Positions 44,583 to 57,750 of a stretch of DNA of 64,000 nucleotides are shown one piece after another. Origin of the DNA: Capitella teleta. Its lineage: Eukaryota > Annelida > Polychaeta > Capitellidae. The first letter of the stretch is position 1. Each line of letters opens with the position of its first letter. The notes beneath the pieces are model-generated. The model made no database searches. It saw nothing but the letters and a program-made list of their open reading frames with translations, and was not told the DNA's origin. A program made the translations under genes and the position numbers. The stretch lies in assembly GCA_000328365.1 (NCBI GenBank), contig KB311659.1, positions 277,610 to 341,609 on the forward strand, given 5' to 3'.

Positions 44583-47357
44583 GGAGACCGGCAACTGCTT
44601 TATGCGAGATTGTGACTAAATTCCACAGCATGGTCTTATCTCTGATAGCAACTGGGTCTTATGGCTTGACGTATATATCATAAGGCCTGTTGCCATAATG
44701 ACCAACATGATCAAAGACAGCCGAGTTGATGAAAAAGATAACGCAATGATTATAATCACCATGGTTTGCGTTCATGTTCACTTTCCACATATTCTGCATG
44801 TAATGCGTTATGATATTGTTAGAGTTTTAAAGCATTGAATGGTGCAGCATTCATAACGCTCTTCAAATCATGTCGGTCACCGTAGGATATAAGGGAGACA
44901 AATGTCAATTGTCAATAATGATTAAATGCAATCGTATTAATATCAATTAATTATTGATGTTTGCAAACTTATCTGGAGTTTGTAGGCGATACATTGCAGT
45001 CTAGATTATACGATGAATTAATATGTGTTCAAAATACAAATGGCAATTAGCCAACCTCTTAATTGTCTGCGTTTAGTGGGCTGATAATTTCATAAATCAA
45101 CACGCCAACATCGCATGAAAAAACAAAACAAAAACAACACCAACATGAGTTCGAATCAGCGAACGGTGAGAGAATCAAGAGTCAGCGCCGTTCTCCTCGA
45201 TGCGTTGCGTCATCCGCTTCAGCCCACGTGATGCCCACGTGATGCCCACAGTATACAACTGAACTGTGGAACTCCATTCAGAGACAAATATATATATATA
45301 TATTTCACTCACGGGGCTCACACTGAATCGGTCCTTGAAGTTTTTGTCGACCTTATCTCAGAAGCAGATTCCTTCTTTTTACTTGACAATCAGCCTTTGA
45401 AGAAGAAAAAAAAACCGACACCGCCTGGAGCCGAATACACCCAGCAATGCACATTGAATACACCAAATTGAAGTCTATGGTATATTCATATAATAACCAT
45501 TATTGTACAATCCGATGGCGGTAAATTTAACTTTTTTTATATGCACTGGAATATACTTATTATGTAAAGTATAAGTCATTAAGCCGGTTTGACCGATTGA
45601 CTTCCCTTTTATAGTCCATACCCAATCGGCCCACAAACAGTATGACTGTGTTAATTCGTTATTACTGAATATTTCTTTGGTGGTTATTTAGTGCTGCTGT
45701 TGACCCAAAATCCTGCTCTCAAGACGAAGAATTACATTGTGAGATAAGAGTCCATGTCATAAATTAATGACACTCGTCCGGCAAGACGGATTATACCAAA
45801 AACACAATTCCCCACACACCCCCAGCAAAACAAACATTGACCGCTGTTATTAAAAAAATGAAGATTACGCAATATCTTCGTTTATAATTCAGTCCATGTA
45901 AGTACTCCTTTTAGTTGTATCAACCGTCAGCGCACGTGGACCAAACGCTTACGTCAATCAGGTCTCTCCTGAACAGAACCATTATGTACCGTAATGTTGA
46001 CTACCATGGGTACACTGTGAATGGCATTGTTCTATATCTATAAAACAACCATTATACCATTATAATATAAATGGTGAATCGCAAACTAACGTCATCGTCA
46101 TGTTCCATTCAAAGTACATTGAGTGATGCATCGCAGTTATTTCCCACAATTAATGGCTGGTGCGATAGCAAGGTGTTTAGTATAGCCAATTACAATAGGA
46201 TTCGCAGTGAATGCATGGATCAATACTTTGTGCTTGTTGAAGTTTTATAGCAATCATGCCACATTTGGCTTTTCATCAAACATTGGCCAATAAGTGGACT
46301 AAATTTCTTATGCGCATATCCTTCCTCCATTATTTCGTTCCATCGCCTGCGCTCTTCCGTTGCGACACTTTTTCATGTCTAATCCTGCATATGCTATGAT
46401 GTCACGGAAAATTGTTGGCTAGACTTGCTCTTCGGTTGTTTTTTCCCATTTCCCCAACACTCACACTTTTATCTTTGTTCTTATTTCATGGTAATGATAC
46501 CTTTTTGTGCGTGGCATCTTTTAAAGTGTTGTCAATCAAGTCGATTTCCGATGAAACCATTGAGCCTTGTTTAGACGATTTCCTGTCTTGGTTATCATTC
46601 CGATCATTTCAGTTGAAGATCCCTGTGTACTGGTAGAGCAAGTCAAAGCACTTTAACTCATACTTCAAAAATGACAGCGACCATAAACAGGCCCGTACTT
46701 CTTTCCAAGACGTCGTTGATTCCAATAATGTCCCGCGCATAAACCCAAAACGAACGCTTTTGTGTGAGCGTGACTGTTTCCTTTTAAGCCAAATTGGCAA
46801 TTTTCTTCAATAATGAGAGTACCTTGCTTGAGTGATCAAAGCCTCGACAGGCATAACATGCAGTGCTTTTGTGCCTAATCTACAGCCTAAAGAGACCTGA
46901 CAGACTTGGCCTTCACGCTGCAACGGTCGACGTGCACACGTGAAAGAAAATAGGACATGCCATGCGGACATAATTATAATTGTGTACATGATAATTAATG
47001 TGCAAATCGATGAGATATAAATAAATTCAAACTAGATTTTTATGCTTGGTTGATTCCTCTCTGACAATTCTTCATCAAATGCAATGAAAAAGAAACAGTA
47101 CACAATCCGCGTAGAAACCATTTTCTTGGCCGAACAAAAAGAACAGTTCCCCAAGGACCTCTATGCCTCGTTCACTGATCGATTTCCTCAATTAGGAACG
47201 ACAATTTCAGCGAATAATACACTGCTTGAAAGCACTGCCGTCATGTTTATTGCCAGCGAGTAATAATGGTTGAATGTCGAGAGCAGTGGAGCGTTGACAG
47301 CCATGACAGAAATCGATGTGGCATAGCACTACAACGGATCAATTCACGTCAACGGAA
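44583..47357. other. Gene-free stretch
   Basis: No supported gene. Holds a doubled CACGTG E-box in the tandem CCCACGTGATG (45225-45241) and a (TA)n run near 45290-45303. Confidence 0.5.
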
Positions 47358-47363
47358 TTTATT
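47358..47363 (-). terminator. Candidate polyadenylation signal of the 47-kb receptor
   Basis: AATAAA on the minus strand, about 105 bp after the receptor stop codon. Confidence 0.5.
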
Positions 47364-47466
47364 AGGTCACAATTTTGCAGGAAATTCGCCCCGAATTTTT
47401 TTCTTCAAATTTTGTTAGGTAAACTGTACAACATAATTATTACAGGCACGATCGTTTTAAGTGTTC

Positions 47467-48744
47467 TCATAGGTCGGCTGCACACGGAACAGGCGTTGCT
47501 GACAGGGTCACACGGCTGGAGAGTGGAGTGGGTGATTGGATGGGTCGTAGCTGTGTGTTCTCGGGTACGATGAGGCTGGATTCTTGGTAGAATGCACTGC
47601 CATCCGCCGGAGAAAGATCGACTTTTTCTTCCTTCACTGCGCGATTGTGATTCAGGGCGTTGCGGGGGCTGGGCGTCAGGGTGGTACGTTCCGTGTGACC
47701 ATGAGCCTCACTTAGCCAATAGCCATTGGCTCGAGATTTGCGTCTTTGATGACAACAAAACATGAGGCACAGTTGCTGGCGAAATTTCTCTCCCGTCGCG
47801 CAGTATAAGAAAAAGTTCATCGAGTGATTTGAATACATGAGCAATTCCGTCACAGTGCGGGCCAGCATGAATTTCGCCACAACATCATGTCCTACCTCTT
47901 CAAGTGAGCTAAAGGCTTTGACGATGAGCAGGATATTCATAGGTAAAGTGGTGAGCAAGAATGTGAAACTGATCGTGAGCAGCATAACAGTGAGTTTCCT
48001 ACTGTGTTCCGAATGACCATTGCGCTGAGTACGCGCATCTCCATTGCCAGTCTGCGCCGCTCCCATCCTTAAGCGCTGTCTTTTCGATAGAAGTACTCGG
48101 TGAATGATGTGAGCGTTGAGGGTTAGCAATATTACAAAAGGTACAAACGAGTAGATGAACGCATCCACCCAAGGCCACACCTCCTGAGTCAGAGTTTCGT
48201 AACTTTCATAACTGTCACACTGACGGTAGAGCTCACCTGCATACTCTTTCTGTATGATACCAGTAGTCCAGAAGAAATGCAGATTGAGTGACAATAGCAA
48301 CACGAATATACAAACAATAGCTGCTCCTGCCTTTCGCCTGTTGCACATTGATGGAGCCTTCAGTGGCATACACACTGCAATCCAACGCTCCACTGTCATA
48401 GCGATGATCAACCACACAGAGTAATCGCTCACAGTGTAACCAAGGACATTGATAGTCTTACAGATCCACACAGCGTGGTCTCGCATGTCCCTGCCTGCGA
48501 TTTCAGCCACCCAAATCCTCAGTAAGCCAACGTACAACACCAATGTATCAGTGATAGCCAGAACAGCCAAGTAGTTATAGGTGGACAGCTTCCTCATGCC
48601 TTTCCTAGCCATGATGATGAATGACAACAGGTTTCCAATGCTGCCAATGACCAGCATAAAGGGAGGTACATATACAATGAGCGATTTGTGTGCTCTGTAT
48701 GCCTCATACTGCATCATCTGCTGCTCAACGCCGTGGAATAACAT
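47467..48744 (-). CDS. Neuropeptide-type rhodopsin-class GPCR (FMRFamide/TRH receptor-like)
   Basis: A 425-residue receptor with its coding part in one exon. Short N-terminus (about 20 residues), TM1 22-46 with N38, TM2 56-79 (LSTYNYLAVLAITDTLVLY) with D66, C95 at the top of TM3 and C176 in loop 2 for the disulfide, ERW (119-121) in place of DRY, TM5 with P202, long basic loop 3, TM6 250-276 with P268, N310-F-F-L-Y314 in place of NPxxY, C330-C331 palmitoylation site. The TM2 and TM3 wording (VGLLRIWV, SDYSVWLIIAMTVERWIAV) is that of invertebrate receptors usually named FMRFamide or TRH receptor-like. The C-tail is long and rich in Ser, Thr and Pro. Minus-strand AATAAA lies 105 bp downstream, and a splice acceptor 33 bases before the ATG implies a separate leader exon. 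Ligand not determined. Not a member of the 30-41 kb family. Confidence 0.9.
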   Translation of the reverse strand: MLFHGVEQQMMQYEAYRAHKSLIVYVPPFMLVIGSIGNLLSFIIMARKGMRKLSTYNYLAVLAITDTLVLYVGLLRIWVAEIAGRDMRDHAVWICKTINVLGYTVSDYSVWLIIAMTVERWIAVCMPLKAPSMCNRRKAGAAIVCIFVLLLSLNLHFFWTTGIIQKEYAGELYRQCDSYESYETLTQEVWPWVDAFIYSFVPFVILLTLNAHIIHRVLLSKRQRLRMGAAQTGNGDARTQRNGHSEHSRKLTVMLLTISFTFLLTTLPMNILLIVKAFSSLEEVGHDVVAKFMLARTVTELLMYSNHSMNFFLYCATGEKFRQQLCLMFCCHQRRKSRANGYWLSEAHGHTERTTLTPSPRNALNHNRAVKEEKVDLSPADGSAFYQESSLIVPENTQLRPIQSPTPLSSRVTLSATPVPCAADL

Positions 48745-48780
48745 GTTGTCTCGCTATTCGGATCTTCAACACGCCATCTG
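48745..48780 (-). promoter_or_regulatory. Splice acceptor and leader of the 47-kb receptor
   Basis: TGCTTGTTTTACAG ends at 48778 on the minus strand, 33 bases before the receptor ATG. The leader that follows starts with a three-codon upstream frame (ATGGCGTGTTGA, Met-Ala-Cys-stop), which could lower translation of the receptor. The upstream exon itself was not identified. Confidence 0.45.
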
Positions 48781-51410
48781 TAAAACAAGCACAATGTTAT
48801 TTAACAATAGTTTACACCATTGTATGAGGGCCACTGATGCCATTGTTTCAGCAATAGATATACCTTAAGAAGAGTGTCCGCTGGAACAAATTTATATTTT
48901 TATAATCATTATCACCCCATACAATTCCGAATAGTATAACTGCTGATTAACAATCAATAAATTGTATGATTTTAATATACAATTGATAAATCAAGTCTTC
49001 AACCCTAGGTTTCGTGTATTGGTCTGACTATCCTCCAAATATATCTGGCAGCTGCAAATCCACGCCTCACTTTCAAACAATATTTGCTTTCTCTGTCCTC
49101 ATTCTCAACATTATGCCTTGGAGTGGGCTATGGGTTTCGATGATAACTTGCATCAAGCAGGTCTTCATTTACAGAGAACCCGATGATCGATCACACATCT
49201 GTCGAAGGTACGCTATATCGATGAACTGGCATGCGTAGCCCTAATTGAAACCGCTGTAAATAATATTGATATGTGTTTTTATTTTAATACTCATAATAAT
49301 TTTATCCTCGATACATTAAAGACAATTGAATAGTAAAATTGCTAATTATATATCGAATAATATAACTTTACGGTAACAGATGTTGCATTAGTGTATATTT
49401 TAGAGCAGCTGGGCACTGGGTTTAGCTCCCGTGCTAATTAATCCGTCACAATTAACCCCATGGCATTATACATGAGTCATTATAATGTGATGTATCTACT
49501 CCCTGCGGCACCATTACCCTGCGAGGAACCACGTTGGATCATTGACCTAATACAACACATGCTAGTGGCAAGGACAAACTAAGAAAATATAAATCAATTA
49601 TTAAGGATGCTGCATCCAACTCTGAATTGTAGATGTGTTATTACTTAATGCTAGTTGTCTTCCATGTCTCGTTATTTTCCTGATTTCAAGGTGGTGCTCC
49701 CTGATTGACCTACTTCTGCTTCATGCAGTGCACGTGACCTTCAGCTGCCCTGGATTCCATGTATATCAAAAGGGAGAAGGATGACATGGATAACCCTGGA
49801 TTACGACCGGCGTAAATAGTTGAGAACAAAATCCCTGATAAGTCGCCTCATTAAAGCGACAGGCATTAAATGGTCATATTTCATGTTTGTCATTTGGGTG
49901 GGGGATGGGGGGGGGATGCCCACTTGGGATGAAGTGGTTCTATCAAAGTCCGCGTGGAGGATTTATAGGTGTTTGTGGGATTACTTCCTTCGAAGACGAT
50001 CGTTTTAACAATCGTGGAATGCAATGGAGTCTGCTGAGTGACAGATAAGCTTGCATCGAAGAAGGGAAGAAGGGAAAGATCCCTGATCAGCAAAGCCTCT
50101 CTTTATGATGAGAGATGATGCAATCGGCCGTTGCAGTAGGGAACAAATTCGAATGCATTCAATTATACTTCAATCAGCATCAAATCACTTGTACGCATTG
50201 CATATATTGGATTGCAACCACTTTAATTCCACCAGATAACTTGTCTTGATAATCCACTGGTCCCTCAAAGTGTAATATATTTGACCAGTTCGCGGAAATG
50301 CAGCCCGACGACCTAAATAAGCATTGTATTGTGACTTTCTTTCTACCTTGTATATTAGGATGAAGTAGGCATTCCTTTGAGGTGGGTTAGATGATGCTTT
50401 AGGATGCAGCATACTCCGATGAGGGTGTTAGTTAAGGGCCCAATTTGTCGAGGTTCACACCATGGCTTGTTATTGTTCTGTAGCACTAAAAACTGGCAGG
50501 GTAAAATAAAACTAGCGATAAATCAGTTGTTCTTTCGCAGGGATTCTCCTTAGATTTGCCAGTATTGCAAATTTAACCCACAGGAAATCGATTGATCTAA
50601 CAGATATGTCATCACACACTGATGATGGATTGAGGACAAGTCCTGGAAATCCTTCTATGCCTGGCATCTCAATTTCCAGGCAATTTCACGAGCCAGCCCC
50701 TGGTCATAGCATTTTATAGGCCAACAGCTCCAACCTCATTTTGTTTTTTGTCATCCACTAGGCTTCAACAACAGAAACTGCACATTGACAGGGGAATCAG
50801 CGTTAATTCCAGACCACATCTAAGTCACATTATTCAAGTAATAAATCCTCGTTTTATTGTGTACTGATCCTTGTTAATCTACGCCTGTCCCGCACGTACT
50901 TTGGAACCTCCAGCACGCACTGGCTTCGTCGGTCAACGCCATCTGTCTTGTGATCAATCAAAGTAGTTGGAGGACTTTTCGCTTTGATCCAGGTGGTTTA
51001 TTTCAGTGAGTGTTCAATCAATATGTTAAGTTCCTTGTCGCTATTACATAACACACATTAAACACGAATGATGCATGCTTTATTTTATTGCTTGAAAACT
51101 GTGCCGTAATAAAACGTGCTACAAGTACGTGTTTTAACTGTTTTGCTATGACTTTTTGTATTTACTTAATCGCCATGATTGAAACCATCCGTGTATATGG
51201 AATTTTCCAAGTGTGTTGAAGATGAGTTTATACTTTTCTCTGGAAATTGTGCTGTAACTCATCGATGCCATATGCTGGCTTCTTCTGCTTTTAAATTTTT
51301 CTGAAGTTGGGATACAATTCCGCTTGAAGTGAGAACAATCAAAGATATTTAACGATAAGGAAAATTGCGCCAGCGTGTATTAAAACGAGGAAAACATGAA
51401 AACCAAGACT

Positions 51411-51438
51411 AAAAAAAAAAAAAAAAAAAAAAAAAAAA
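51411..51438. repeat. Poly(A) tract
   Basis: Twenty-eight consecutive A. No retroposon body recognised upstream. Confidence 0.95.
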
Positions 51439-54400
51439 GAATCAAACGCTTCGCAAGAAAATTAAAATAAAACCCAGAAGAAAAAAAACCAAGCATTAAC
51501 TACCTGAGTAAGTACTTCAGTAAAACACCACGGCCACTCTAGCGAATGCTGTATCCGAGATTAATAAACGAGGGAGTCTAGTCACTCCGAGTGACACTCG
51601 TTCTTTGCGCCAATATCCAACGTGACTGGTGAGCTGATTCGCTTTTACTAAACGCGGAGGAGGCGAAATGACAAGGGAGGCTCAAAGCTGCTCTCCTAAT
51701 GCTCGCGTTTACCGCTGCCCTGGCATCATATAGGGCCCACGAACAATTGCACTGGCTCAGCATGGCATTGGCGCAAATGCGTCATGAGCCATTATGGAAG
51801 TAGGGGATAGCAGTTGTGAGGTAATGTGTCTTATGTCTCCATGAGTTACTAACCTGTAGTAGGAGTCCCCTCTATTATATAATAGTTAAACATAAGTTTA
51901 CAAACACTGTACACGAAGTGAGTAGCACTCGTGTATTGCATTATGGTAAAATGGCTCTAATATACCCAATTATGATATGTATACCATTTACATAATCATA
52001 CAAAAACAAACATAGAAACACATTACATGTACATCGTAGAACAATTCTAGCACATACTATCATGCAGATAATGATATACAGGACCATAAGTGAGCTTTGC
52101 ATAGTCGATGTATTATGCTGGGCACCATTTAAGGATTAATTCATTACAACCTGTCGCAAAATCAATTAATTTAAATTGATTTCAGTTAATTAGTTCGAAC
52201 AATGATTAGCACGTTGCGATTCGTTTTGATGATGCAATGTGCCATATTGACTTTTTTAATATGTTCACAACGGTATCCATGGTTTGATCGCATAGTCATT
52301 GAGTACTATCTATAATATACGTTGTGTGGAATGTCTTGGGATTACCAGACAAGGCGTTGTCTGAAGGACCCACTCAAGAGCGTTGTCATTTGGGATATTT
52401 ATCGGCCTTGAGCGACTGATAACGATGTTTTGTGTTTGATGAATGCATCCCAAATAACCATGGATCTCTTGGCTAACGACACAACACGACAGAAGGCAAA
52501 GTAATCCACACGTAAAGTAAAGCAACGCAGAATATTGATAGTCTAATATAATGGTAACACTCCTAATGTTATCCATATGCCTATATATGCTCATATTATA
52601 TCAATAATAATTGTATTTGAATGGAACACAACAGTGGTTTCTCTGTTTACCAATGTTAAAGATGCTGCTGAAAACAATGAGTTGTAAACCCCACATGTCC
52701 TTCAATTAGTATCTACCTGGCTCCTACGAGTGCCATTCGTCTCCATGCAGAGCTACCAACTCTTCCCACTATTCAGTGTTTCCTTACTCAGTTATGTTGA
52801 GGAATCTAGGTCTTCTGAATGACTGTCACTTGTCAGAAGAACACCTCGATAGAAACTGTGTAAAACTCCTGTTTTGATGTGATCTGGTTTTAACCATGAT
52901 TTTTTATATTTTTTAAATTTTTTTTTAACCAACGATGGTTTAATTTATTTGCTTAACCCCTGCACTGGAAACGTTTTGTAAGGGCATTCGATCTCTCGTG
53001 ATTTGTATGCCTTCCCTTGTATTTGATTATATTTAATTTGTTTACCACCATATTTAAGATCAATGCACTTCAGAATAATGTGGCCTGTATGTTTTCATAT
53101 CATTTGTTGGAATAAATTAATGCATGCGCCTGCCTGTCGTCCAGGGTCCCCAGTAGCTGAGGACTGTCGAGGGTCAATTTGAAAGGTACGTTCATCACGA
53201 ACACTTGCCAGATCCTTTAATCTAATGGATCTAATGCCAATAGCGGAGACGAATGTGTAAACCTCATTTTTAGAGTATGGTCGCTCGACGTGGATATGAA
53301 GACTTTAGTGCTACAACAATGGTGCATCAAACGCAATATAACTAGTTCATCAAGCAGAAGAGACCAGGTTTATTATGACAGGGAGGCATATTGTTTGTGA
53401 ATCCAAAGGTCCGCAGTGATACACCGTTATGTCACGAAAGTTTGATACATTTTTCACTATCTGAACATGGGATTGATCAAATTAGACCTCAACCGTAGTT
53501 AAGTGAATATTTTTATAGTGGATTAGGCTACGATTGTAGCTTTTATTGTAGGTGTGGAGGACAGGAAATGACAATCATGTGACAGCATTTCATTCCATTT
53601 GATCACAGCATCGGATTATCAATACCATAAAATCAGAAATTGCTTTACTTTCCACCAGCTGTTCTCACAGTACTGAAAAACAAACGAGAGGAACTAATAT
53701 AACACCCCGATGCATCCTGGTTTGTCGTACAACTATAGAGATAATTTAACAGTTGCACTAGGCCACTCGGGTATAATACTTATTATGATCAATGGCTCAA
53801 GAATAAAACATTCGAGTATTCAGTCGGCAGCAAATCCGCAACGGAGTTACAGTCGTTATGTTGACATTCCCATTGCACGGGCAAATCGAGCAAAACAAAT
53901 GCACAGACTACAATACCGATATTTTTTTATTAAGAAAACGTCATATGACAGAGATGAGATATTGATGAATGTAAAGGTAACTATACTGATTTTTATGAAA
54001 AGAACAGGAAAACAGCCTAGCGGAGTTAACAAGTGCTCACTTGATACTGGAACTGATCAACAACACAATAATTCTTGACTTCCTGACCTCTGTATCGCTG
54101 CGAATACCACTCAACGGAACTGGTCTTCCAAGAATGATGTTCGTAATCCGGAAATGAACATCCGGAATTCGACGTAACTATTTCAGTTCTCTTCTCATCC
54201 TATTATAGTACTCATGCACTGGCGACGAAAATTTTAAGGATTGCTGTGCGATAATGAACTACACTGCAACCTAAATCTGACTTTTCACCTTTGCTTTTGT
54301 CGGATTGGAATTCCAAAGAACGAGTCCTAATCTTGCTGATTGAAAGTAATGGTGTAACGTATCCTATAGAAAGTGAACCACGGTGCAACACGGTGGAGTG

Positions 54401-54497
54401 TATTGCTGGCTAACACATACAGGTGGTGGAGGAAAACGGTGTTTGACCATTATGTTACCGAAATGCGGTTGTGCTCATACATGTATATTATAAGTAG

Positions 54498-54549
54498 GGA
54501 TGCACGGATATCCGAATACGATATCCGAAGTCCGACAATCCGATATGTG
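54498..54549 (+). repeat. Possible hAT-type end with GGATATCCGA motifs
   Basis: Starts TAGGGATGCACGGATATCCG, similar to the short YAGGG(N)TGCACCGAT-like ends of many hAT elements, followed by repeated ATATCCGA words. No matching opposite end or 8-bp target duplication was found. Confidence 0.2.
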
Positions 54550-56028
54550 CATATGGTATTCAAATCTGGAAATAATACTGCATCATTTTCGGATAGTAAA
54601 CGTTTATTATCAAATTAAATAAATTATTTAATTCACCTCTAGCATGCTCTATTACATATGACTCATAGAGATTATTTGAAAATAGCACACGCTAGATCAA
54701 TAAAAGACAAACACAAAAAAGCTATACATAAAAATATGTTCCGGTTTATTCTCTTATGTATTTATAATATTGTCTAATTGTCGATGTATTACAGGATATT
54801 GCCAATGCTTTGGGCCAATTACCGGAATTGTCAAAATTGAGAGAGTTAAACTCTTCTTTAAGTCTATTTCATCCGTTCGATGATATAACATCAATAATTG
54901 CCCATTGTTGCCACTGGGATACCTGAATGAACGATTTTCTCAGCATAATCTGATAAAACAAATATTACATTCTGCTTGTTTTAACCACCTTTCAATTGGT
55001 CTTGCATTATTTACATAGCTCACATCATTACGGTTCTGAGGCGTTTGGCCCCTCTGCAATCACAGAATTTAATATAGCATATCATATTATAAAATAGATT
55101 TAATCGAAATGAACAGAGGTCTTTTTTCAATGCCTGACACAGGTGTGCTCCAGAATTCCAAGGGACACGGAATAGCCGCAAATTAATGAGACACCGAAAG
55201 CATTGTTAGATGCATCATGGAGAGGTATCATGGCCATGGGTTTAATCTCATTCTGTTAACATGGCCAAAATCAAACTTATGTCTTTTAGAAGGTCTGGTT
55301 GGCGCAGGTTTAGAAAAAGATCAGGTGTAAATGTCAACCATGTATTCAGAAGTAAGCCGGTCTGATCCGTTCGGTTTCTTTTGTTTTCTAATCTCCTCAA
55401 AGATAAAATTCCGTTATTAAACTCAAATGTCACCCGGCTATTGCGTTGGAAAACAGGTATTTTCAGCACCTGTAACATATTGAATTAAAAGTTTCTGCGT
55501 TGGTTTTGCATAGAGTCCAGATTACGTGTAGTTAATACTTATTTAACACCCATTGCGTGGTGCTTATTTGTGAAAATTTAATACATATCGAGCCAAAGCA
55601 AACAGTTATCGCAGTTGACAAATCTTGTGCATTGCCATTGAACCGCTCGGTAATCTAGATGAAAACGGTATCAAATATCACTTTCATTGGCACGTATGAA
55701 TGTAAAAGGAGTAACCAATATATTCATTCGGGAAGCCAGAGTAAAAAGCACAACCAGAGCGTACTCGGATTTCCCCAAATCAAAAGAAATATGAAAAAAA
55801 CAGAGTGCCATGGGTTGTTTTGATCTGTCGATGTATTTGTCTTTAGTTTATATATCTTGACATTGAAGGTATTGCCAAAACTTAGAAGTGCCAAGTTGTA
55901 TTTCAATATTACAATATATAATTATTTTTAATTGAAATAAAAATAATATGGTGTGCGTTCTAACGAGACTGCGAATTCATCAGTTGGTCTTTCCTGATTA
56001 TATTTCCAAGGATATACCTTGAATGCCG

Positions 56029-56040
56029 CCCCCCCCCCCA

Positions 56041-56070
<30 letters not shown>
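56029..56070. repeat. Poly(C) joined to A-rich tract
   Basis: Eleven C followed directly by three A runs of about ten separated by G. It accounts for the poly-Gly and poly-Phe frames on the minus strand. Confidence 0.95.
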
Positions 56071-56071
<1 letters not shown>

Positions 56072-56528
56072 CGAAACACTATTTGGTGATTGGCAAAATA
56101 CCTGACCGGAAAATCGGTATCCAAGCACGCATAGAGTACGCGCTGAATTGCATTGCCCACTAATCAAATGGTGACCGTGATTTTTGCTAATTAGCAAACG
56201 CGCAAAACTTATATGGATGAAGCAATCAGAATGCTTAGTAGCAAGAGACACGCATAAAAACCCCGATCGTTTGCGGAAGGATGCCTCACACACGTGGTGT
56301 ATTGGCTGTGTCATGCGTCCATTATAACGGCGAGCACTATGCCAGTCCATGTCGTCCAGGGATATCATATGCTTCATTCAGCAAACTTGGTTTAGATAAG
56401 GACGTGGCACCAGCGGCATGCATGAGTCAGATACACGGATTAAGAGCATTCTTTAGGATTCTCAAACAAAAACTCGCGACAAAACTGCACTGAGTTGCTG
56501 AACATTATCCCAAGAAAGTAGCCTTGAT

Positions 56529-56546
56529 AACCCTAACCCTAACCCT
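56529..56546. repeat. Interstitial telomeric repeat, three units
   Basis: Three units of AACCCT (TTAGGG on the other strand). The canonical animal telomere motif, too short to mark a chromosome end. Confidence 0.8.
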
Positions 56547-56770
56547 AGACAATGTTTCGTAAAGCTGACGAGTAACTCACCTCTATTATACATGGCAAAC
56601 CAAGCACATCTTCTGTTTATTCATAACATTTCCGCTATTTTGACACAGACCACCGACCATCAGATTTTATTTGTGCTTCACAAATACAAACGCAACTCAG
56701 TGTTGATGGTGACAATTAATGATGCTTTATCGGTTGCTGTCCCCGTACGCCGATCACGTTCCTTCCTAAG

Positions 56771-56875
56771 CCAATATGGTTAACACAAGGAATGCGACGC
56801 CAGCGCAATTCAATTTGCTCTCTTGATCCATTTGCACAGATTACAAAAGTGTGGAAGCCAGATGATCCACCCTCC
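56771..56875 (+). repeat. Dispersed 105-bp repeat, copy 1
   Basis: About 85-88 percent identical by eye to the minus strand at 61660-61764, with abrupt edges. Core words: GGAATGCGAC, GCAATTCAATTTGCTCTCTT, GATCCATTT, CACAGATTACA, CCAGATGATCCACCCT. Differences fall on all codon positions in the open frame, so it is not constrained as protein. Confidence 0.8.
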
Positions 56876-57668
56876 TGATTCCTCCTGATTTAGACAACCC
56901 CAAATTATCAAAATTCCTTCAAACCCATGACCGAATATGGACAACACGGATTTTTATTGAAAACACCGGACTTTAGACAGCAATAATTTCACATTATCAC
57001 TCATGCGGTTGGTTTAACGGACAATGTCATTGCAATATAGTTCAATGCTATTTTGATATCAAATCGTACCTATTGCAATGTGCGCAAACCTGATTCAGAA
57101 CAACACTGGCATATGAACCTGAATCATTGCCAAAGGTGTGAGTGTGTCGCAAGAAGGGAACACACGTTGGTTATACAGGTATGACAGTCATTGCGCAAGG
57201 CTCAGTATGTTGCTTCATGGATGGCACAGTGAAAGGTATTATCAGCAATATAAACAGTTACACATTATAGATCACAAAATCACGATAATGGATAGCAATA
57301 TAACAATCTGAAATGTCCAAATTACGTAATATTTCATTGTAATAATATTTAATTGTGGCGATGCACACCGAAAAAAGTAACTTGTCGCAGATTTTCAATC
57401 ATGACTATTTCGTTTTATTTTATATCAAATCCAATTTCAAACTAAAAAAAAATTGTTAAATTATATCCAACAACGAAATTACAGCCATATTGGAAATGAC
57501 CAACCGTCAGGAAATTGAAAGTTATGACAAATGGTCATTATCGGTCTATAGTTGATTAACCTTGATTGCTATTTTTTTGGACATCACTCTAGCATTAAAG
57601 TATGTTTAATAATGCAATCAATGGTTAGTATAATCGACAAGTAAAACCTTGATGCATCTCAGTCTCTG

Positions 57669-57750
57669 GGGTGCGTTTCACTGAGAACTCCTCTTAAAGT
57701 CAGGAGGAGTTCGCATAAGAGGGCTCAAGAGGTCTTAGTGAAACACACCC
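57669..57750. mobile_element. 82-bp fold-back element, MITE-like
   Basis: Ends are an 18-bp inverted repeat, GGGTGCGTTTCACTGAGA at 57669-57686 and TCTTAGTGAAACACACCC at 57733-57750, with two mismatches. A second perfect inverted pair, ACTCCTC and GAGGAGT, lies inside. No target duplication is clear. A small non-autonomous DNA transposon is likely; a hairpin RNA gene is an alternative. Confidence 0.6.

Larger units (their letters stand above)
48781..56528. other. Gene-free stretch
   Basis: No supported gene in nearly 8 kb. Less repetitive parts near 49380-49560, 50540-50830 and 51500-51800 may be regulatory. The frame at 53710-54078 (122 codons) has no domain. Simple tracts are listed separately. 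Confidence 0.45.

Noticed and set aside
55928-56377. A 149-codon minus-strand frame with poly-Phe and poly-Gly
   Set aside because: It runs through the poly(C)/poly(A) tract; no domain in the rest.
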